In this document: positions 21,749-25,545 of the stretch, in pieces
Layout of the letters: the number at the start of each line of letters is the position of its first letter
Position numbering within the stretch: the stretch's first letter is position 1
Assembly: GCA_910587785.1 (NCBI GenBank)
Contig: CAJUOA010000040.1
Location: forward strand, 1-25,545
Reading direction: 5' to 3'
Origin: an uncultured Oscillospiraceae bacterium
GTDB taxonomy: Bacteria > Bacillota > Clostridia > Oscillospirales > Oscillospiraceae
DNA: 25,545 nt
The notes under the pieces: generated by a model
Database searches by the model: none
What the model was told of the DNA's origin: nothing
The model's input: only the letters and a program-made list of their open reading frames with translations
Program-made: the position numbers and the translations under genes

Positions 21749-24429
21749 TGCTTCCCTTTGATCTGATGCCGGAGCTGACGGAGCTCCCGGCCCCGGCGGT
21801 TGTTCTGCTCGATGATCTGGGCGATGCGGCCCTCGGCGGCCTCCACCTCCGCCTGGAAGTCCCGGGCGGAGACCCGCACCGCCCCGTGGCCCAGGATGAT
21901 GAGCTGTTCCAGGTTGTCGGAGGTAGCCACCCGCACCCGGTGCTCCCGGGCGATCTGGTAAGTGGCCCGCTCGATGTAGGCGTCGGCGGTCTCGGCCTCC
22001 TTGGTGTAGACCACGTGGATATTCCGGTAGTGCTCCACACTGCCGGGGTTCCCCTTGACCTTATACGCGTCGAAGACCAATATCACCACGCATTTTTTGA
22101 ACCCCTGGTAGTTGCACAGCAGGTCCATCAGCAGATGCCGGGCCCCCTCCAGGCTGGACTGGGCCATCTTCTTGAGCGCGTCCCAGGCGAAGATGATGTT
22201 GTACCCGTCCACCAGCAGGTACTCCGGCCCCTGGTTCCGGGCCGGGACGGTGCGCACGGCGGGGCTCTCCGGCGGGGGCTTGGGCGGGGAGCGGAAGGCC
22301 TCCCCCGGGTCCGGGCCCCGGCGCTTCACCTGCCCGTAGGTCCGCTCGAAGATGGCCTGGAGCTGCTTGTCCTCCTCCCGGGAGACGGCGGGCGGCGCGG
22401 CCCTTCGGACCGGGGGCCCCTGGGGCTGGATGGGGGGCGGGGGCTCCGCCTCCTCCTGGACCTCCAGGTCCACGCCGCTGGAGGCGTGGGCGTAATCCGG
22501 CACCTGGTCCCACTTCACCGTGAAGCCCGCGCCGTGGGCGCAGAAGACAGAGTCCGGGGTGTTGTCCAGGTCCCGCTCCGGGTCGTAGGCCAGACGCTCG
22601 ATGACCGCCTCCGCGTCGTGGCAGGGCTCGTAGCCCCCCAGGGAACAGCTCAGCCGCCCCCGGCCCCGGGTGTAGGCGGCTACGGTCTGCCAATAGGCCC
22701 CCATCTCCGACACCGGGGCGCTCCCGGTGAGGAGGGCGGTGTCCCCCAGGGTCTCCGGCGTCTCAAAGCGGCCCCCCATCTGCTGGACGTCGCTCATGGC
22801 CCGGCCCAGGTTCTCCGCCGGGAGCTCCAGGCGGAAGTCGTACCAGGGCTCCAGCAGGACGCTCCGGGCCGTCATGAGCCCCTGCCGCACCGCCCGGTAG
22901 GTGGCCTGCCGGAAGTCGCCGCCCTCGGTGTGCTTGACGCTGAAGCGCCCAGCGGTGAGGGAGATCTTCATGTCCGTGATGGGGCTCCCGGTGAGGACCC
23001 CCAGGTGGAGCTTTTCCGCCAAGTGGGTGAGGATGAGCCGCTGCCAGTGCCCCGGCAGGCCGTCCTCCGGACAGAGGGTGGCGAAGCGCAGGCCGCTCCC
23101 CGGCTCTCCGGGCTCCAGCAGGAGGTGGACCTCCGCGTAGTGGCGCAGCGGCTCATAGTGGCCCACCCCCTCCGCCGGGGCGGCGATGGTCTCCCGGTAG
23201 ACGATGCCCCCGGGGCCGAAGTCCACCTCCATCCCGAAGCGGGAGGCGATGAGGGCGCGCAGGACCTCCAGCTGGACCTGTCCCATGAGCTGGAGATGGA
23301 TCTCCTGGAGGCGCTCGTTCCAGAGGATGTGGAGCTGGGGGTCCTCCTCCGCCAGGAGCTGGAGCTTGTCCAGCGCCGTGTGGGGGTCCATAAGGGGCCT
23401 GCCCTCGCCGTCCTCCGGCAGGAGGAGGCGGTAGCGGAGCACCGGCTCCAGGTCCGGCGGGGCGGAGGAGGCCTCGGTCCCCAGCCCCTGTCCGGGGAAG
23501 GTGCGATTGAGGCCCGTGACGGCGCAGACGGCCCCCGCCGGGGCCTCCTCCACCGCTCGGAACTTACTGCCGGAGTAGATGCGGATCTGCTCCACCTTCT
23601 CCTCCCAGCGGCCCTCCCCCTCCCCGCCGGAGAGGAGGGCCTTCACCCGCAGAGCGCCGCCAGTGACCTTCAGATGGGTCAGACGGGTCCCCTTTCCCGG
23701 ATCGCGGCTGATCTTGAAGACCTTGGCGGCGAACTCCGGCGGGTACACCGGCCTGGGGCCCCAGCGGGCCAGGCCCTGCAACAGGGCCTCCACCCCCTCC
23801 AGCTTCAGCGCCGAGCCGAAATAGCAGGGGAACACCTCCCGCCGGGACACCAGGCCCGCGAGAGTGCTGTCGGAGAGGGCCCCGGTGTCCAGGTACTCGG
23901 TAAGAGCCTCCTCGCTGGCGGTGGCGGCGTCCTCGAAGAGGGAATCCGCGCCGAAGTCTAAACAGTTCCCGCTCAGGCGGCTCTGGAGGCCGGAGAGCAG
24001 GGCGTCACGGTCCGTGCCCGCCAGGTCCATCTTGTTGATGAAGAGGAACACCGGCACCCGGTGCCGCTCCAGCAGGCGCCAGAGGGTCAGGGTGTGGGCC
24101 TGGACGCCGTCCGTCCCGCTGACCACCACCACAGCGCAGTCCAGGACCTGCAGGGTCCGCTCCATCTCCGCGGAGAAGTCCACATGGCCCGGGGTGTCCA
24201 GGAGGGTCACCTCCACGTCCCCCGCCGGGTCCTCCAGAGGGAACACCGCCTGCTTGGAGAAGATGGTGATCCCCCTCTCCCGCTCCAGCTCCTCCGTGTC
24301 CAGAAAGGCGTCCCGGTGGTCCACCCGCCCCAGCCTCCGGATACTGCCGGTGGTGTACAGCAGGGCCTCCGAGAGGGTGGTCTTCCCCGCGTCCACATGG
24401 GCCAGCACGCCCAGCACTAATTTCTTCAT
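21745..24429 (-). CDS. Tet(M)/EF-G-like translational GTPase fused to a YacP/Rae1-type NYN ribonuclease domain
   Basis: An 894-aa fusion. Residues 1 to about 647 are a translational GTPase with the layout of ribosomal protection proteins: G1 AHVDAGKTT (10-18), G2 RGITI (52-56), G3 DTPGH (78-82), G4 NKMD (132-135), SAL in FGSALKLEGV, then a beta-barrel and EF-G domains III-V (LLEPWYDFRLELPAENLGRAMSD). Residues 648-735 are a Pro-rich linker with a conserved-looking helix (DKQLQAIFERTYGQVKRR). Residues 736-894 are a NYN/PIN nuclease: LLVDGYNIIFAW (Asp741), VFDAYKV (Asp787), ETADAYIERA (Asp816, Glu820), ATSDNLEQ (Asp838), so the acidic site is complete. B. subtilis YacP/Rae1 is a known ribosome A-site mRNA endonuclease, hence the inference of a ribosome-docked RNase. 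The start is the Met two residues before the GTPase; the frame is open to 25182 but overlaps queH. Confidence 0.9.
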   Translation of the reverse strand: MKKLVLGVLAHVDAGKTTLSEALLYTTGSIRRLGRVDHRDAFLDTEELERERGITIFSKQAVFPLEDPAGDVEVTLLDTPGHVDFSAEMERTLQVLDCAVVVVSGTDGVQAHTLTLWRLLERHRVPVFLFINKMDLAGTDRDALLSGLQSRLSGNCLDFGADSLFEDAATASEEALTEYLDTGALSDSTLAGLVSRREVFPCYFGSALKLEGVEALLQGLARWGPRPVYPPEFAAKVFKISRDPGKGTRLTHLKVTGGALRVKALLSGGEGEGRWEEKVEQIRIYSGSKFRAVEEAPAGAVCAVTGLNRTFPGQGLGTEASSAPPDLEPVLRYRLLLPEDGEGRPLMDPHTALDKLQLLAEEDPQLHILWNERLQEIHLQLMGQVQLEVLRALIASRFGMEVDFGPGGIVYRETIAAPAEGVGHYEPLRHYAEVHLLLEPGEPGSGLRFATLCPEDGLPGHWQRLILTHLAEKLHLGVLTGSPITDMKISLTAGRFSVKHTEGGDFRQATYRAVRQGLMTARSVLLEPWYDFRLELPAENLGRAMSDVQQMGGRFETPETLGDTALLTGSAPVSEMGAYWQTVAAYTRGRGRLSCSLGGYEPCHDAEAVIERLAYDPERDLDNTPDSVFCAHGAGFTVKWDQVPDYAHASSGVDLEVQEEAEPPPPIQPQGPPVRRAAPPAVSREEDKQLQAIFERTYGQVKRRGPDPGEAFRSPPKPPPESPAVRTVPARNQGPEYLLVDGYNIIFAWDALKKMAQSSLEGARHLLMDLLCNYQGFKKCVVILVFDAYKVKGNPGSVEHYRNIHVVYTKEAETADAYIERATYQIAREHRVRVATSDNLEQLIILGHGAVRVSARDFQAEVEAAEGRIAQIIEQNNRRGRELRQLRHQIKGKQ

Positions 24430-24460
24430 CGCCCTTCCCCTTCGCTTTGGTTGTCTCACC

Positions 24461-24488
24461 AGTATAACAGATTTTCGGGCAATGCAAA
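24461..24488 (-). promoter_or_regulatory. Probable promoter of the GTPase-NYN gene
   Basis: The -10 box TATACT (24466-24461) is good. The -35 region is weak: TTTGCA (24488-24483) at 16 bp. Start of transcription would be about 25 nt before the ATG at 24429. It is back to back with the queH promoter. Confidence 0.45.
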
Positions 24489-24541
24489 AGGGGGTTTTCA
24501 CGAAAATCGCGGAAATCCATTCAGGACCGCCTCCGGGGCTT

Positions 24542-24570
24542 TTGACAAGGCATCCCTTTTGTGCTATACT
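24542..24570 (+). promoter_or_regulatory. Promoter of queH
   Basis: TTGACA (24542-24547), 17 bp, TATACT (24565-24570); the start codon is 22 nt after the -10 box, so the leader is only about 15 nt. No preQ1 riboswitch fits in so short a leader. Confidence 0.75.
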
Positions 24571-24591
24571 GCCACCGAAAGAAGGGATACT

Positions 24592-25164
24592 ATGCAAAAC
24601 CTCCTGCTCCACATCTGCTGTGCGCCGTGCAGCGTCCACTGTGTGGAAAGCCTTCGGGACGAGGGCATCGAGCCCGCCGGATTCTGGTATAACCCCAACA
24701 TCCACCCCTATCAGGAGTACAAGGCCCGGCGGGACACCTTGGTGGACTACGCCGCCGCCATCGGCCTGGACCTGACGGTCCGGGAGGAGTACGGCCTGCG
24801 GGGCTTCGTCCAGGCGGTGGCGGGGGACATCGAGCACCGGTGCGCCCACTGCTACACCTCCCGCCTGGAGGAGACCGCCCGCTTCGCCGCGGAACACGGC
24901 TTCACCCACTTCTCCACCACCCTCCTGGTCAGCCCCTACCAGGACCACGAGGGCATCTGCCGGGCGGCTGAGGCGCTCTCTGCACGCTATGGCGTGGGGT
25001 TCCTCTACCGGGATTTCCGCCCCGGCTTCCGGCAGGGGCAGGCCAAGGCCCGGGAGCTGGGCCTCTATATGCAGAAGTACTGCGGCTGTGTCTTCTCCGA
25101 GGAGGACCGGTACGCCAAGCAGATCCAGCGGGACCGGGAACGGTTCGCCCAGGGACAAATTTGA
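24592..25164 (+). CDS. queH: Epoxyqueuosine reductase QueH
   Basis: A 190-aa protein of the former DUF208 family, which performs the last step of queuosine synthesis in tRNA, reducing epoxyqueuosine to queuosine in place of the unrelated cobalamin-dependent QueG. The hallmark is the N-terminal LLLHICCAPCSVHCVE with vicinal Cys9-Cys10, then FWYNPNIHPYQEY, RCAHCYTSRLEETA (second Cys pair), STTLLVSPYQDH and YCGCVFSEEDRY near the end; these cysteines bind iron-sulfur and metal centres. Length is normal. The start at 24592 follows AAGAAGGGATAC. It is divergent from the GTPase-NYN gene. No other queuosine gene is in the window. Confidence 0.93.
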   Translation: MQNLLLHICCAPCSVHCVESLRDEGIEPAGFWYNPNIHPYQEYKARRDTLVDYAAAIGLDLTVREEYGLRGFVQAVAGDIEHRCAHCYTSRLEETARFAAEHGFTHFSTTLLVSPYQDHEGICRAAEALSARYGVGFLYRDFRPGFRQGQAKARELGLYMQKYCGCVFSEEDRYAKQIQRDRERFAQGQI

Positions 25165-25200
25165 AAACGTCCGGCGGTGCAAAAATTGAATCGCGCCCCG

Positions 25201-25503
25201 TCAAGAGGACAGAGAAAAAATATAAAGATTTTTAAGGAATGGGTGACAGCGGAAGCTGCTGCCCATTCTTTAGAGGGGATGAAAGTTCTGTACCTTCCGC
25301 CCTACAGTCCCGATCTGAATCCCATTGAGAAGATGTGGTCCAAGATGAAGACCCTCCTTCGTGGATGGAAGGTCCGAAGTCTGAACCTGCTCCCTGACGC
25401 GGTTCGTATGGCACTCGATTCTGTTTCGCAGTTGGATTGCCGGCATTGGTTTGTCGCTTCTGCTTATTGTCAGTTTTTTGAGGATTGCTATAGATGCCTG
25501 TAG
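25201..25503 (+). pseudogene. IS630-family transposase, C-terminal remnant
   Basis: A plus-strand frame of about 100 codons carries the end of an IS630/Tc1-type DDE transposase: MKVLYLPPYSPDLNPIEKMW, where the Glu of NPIEKMW is the third catalytic residue, followed by LPDAVRMALDSVSQ. The N-terminal DNA-binding part and both catalytic Asp are missing, so it is inactive. GC is lower than in neighbouring genes and A-runs mark its left edge (25213-25238). No terminal inverted repeat is evident; the stop is at 25501-25503. Confidence 0.8.
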
Positions 25504-25545
25504 GATTCTGCTTCCGGGCACGCTTCGCCGGACGCTGGCAGCTCA
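25504..25545. other. Right edge, nothing recognised
   Basis: Forty-two bases after the transposase remnant; they contain CGGGCACGCTTCGCCGGACG, too short to interpret. Confidence 0.3.

Noticed and set aside
20974..23961. A 995-codon plus-strand open frame opposite the phosphodiesterase and GTPase-NYN genes
   Set aside because: It is a high-GC antisense shadow: no motif, no ribosome binding site, and full overlap with two clearly conserved genes.
21745..24429. Acquired tetracycline-resistance determinant
   Set aside because: Composition matches the surrounding chromosome, no mobile genes flank it on the promoter side, the protective domain IV loop is missing, and it carries a nuclease domain.
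24570..24592. A preQ1 riboswitch ahead of queH
   Set aside because: The leader is only about 15 nt long, too short for any known preQ1 aptamer.
21745..25182. Reading the GTPase-NYN protein as 1145 aa from 25182
   Set aside because: The first 250 codons are antisense to queH and its promoter; the conserved GTPase start (MKKLVLGVLAHVDAGKTT) at 24429 is the natural N-terminus.

Overview
The window looks like a chromosomal segment of a high-GC, anaerobic, spore-forming Clostridia member, most plausibly Oscillospirales (the Flavonifractor / Lawsonibacter / Dysosmobacter type). Support comes from a complete Rnf complex in the clostridial order C-D-G-E-A-B, a GerA/SpoVAF-type spore germination protein, sigma-A promoters with 17-bp spacers, GGAGG-type ribosome binding sites, and many short GC-rich palindromes between genes. 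The genus is an inference; there is no rRNA here.  Layout. 1-388 carries a terminator and hairpin repeats but no gene I recognise. 389-2464 (minus) is a two-gene unit: a histidine phosphatase and a DUF1846 protein. 2542-3052 is a compact regulatory switch: a 68-aa XRE repressor diverging from a 72-aa unknown protein, with a consensus promoter and two identical-format palindromic operators between them. 3042-5176 holds a family 4 uracil-DNA glycosylase, a CmpB-like membrane protein and an alpha/beta hydrolase. 5318-6156 is a decayed, AT-richer stretch with an IS3-family transposase remnant, followed by tRNA-Leu(CAA). 6460-7125 is a HAD phosphatase. 7293-10905 is a three-gene operon for reduced sulfur: CoA-disulfide/polysulfide reductase with a C-terminal rhodanese-like domain, a siroheme sulfite-reductase-like protein, and a D-cysteine-desulfhydrase-like enzyme. 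Then come a small lipoprotein, SpoVAF with a sigma-G-like promoter, and an Asp/Glu racemase. 13862-14265 is another decayed patch with an SLH-domain remnant. 14494-19716 is the Rnf ferredoxin:NAD+ oxidoreductase operon, interrupted only by an array of tandem hairpins between rnfA and rnfB. 19911-21702 has a MurR/RpiR regulator and a glycerophosphodiester phosphodiesterase. 21745-24429 (minus) encodes the most unusual protein: a Tet(M)/EF-G-like translational GTPase joined through a proline-rich linker to a YacP/Rae1-type NYN ribonuclease domain. Diverging from it is queH (tRNA queuosine). The window ends in an IS630-family transposase remnant.  How the parts fit. Rnf couples ferredoxin oxidation to NAD+ reduction and ion pumping. 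The sulfur operon handles thiol, persulfide and sulfite chemistry, probably with NAD(P)H. The GTPase-NYN fusion suggests a factor that enters the ribosomal A site and cleaves RNA there; this is inferred from the two domains and is the best candidate for a poorly described system.
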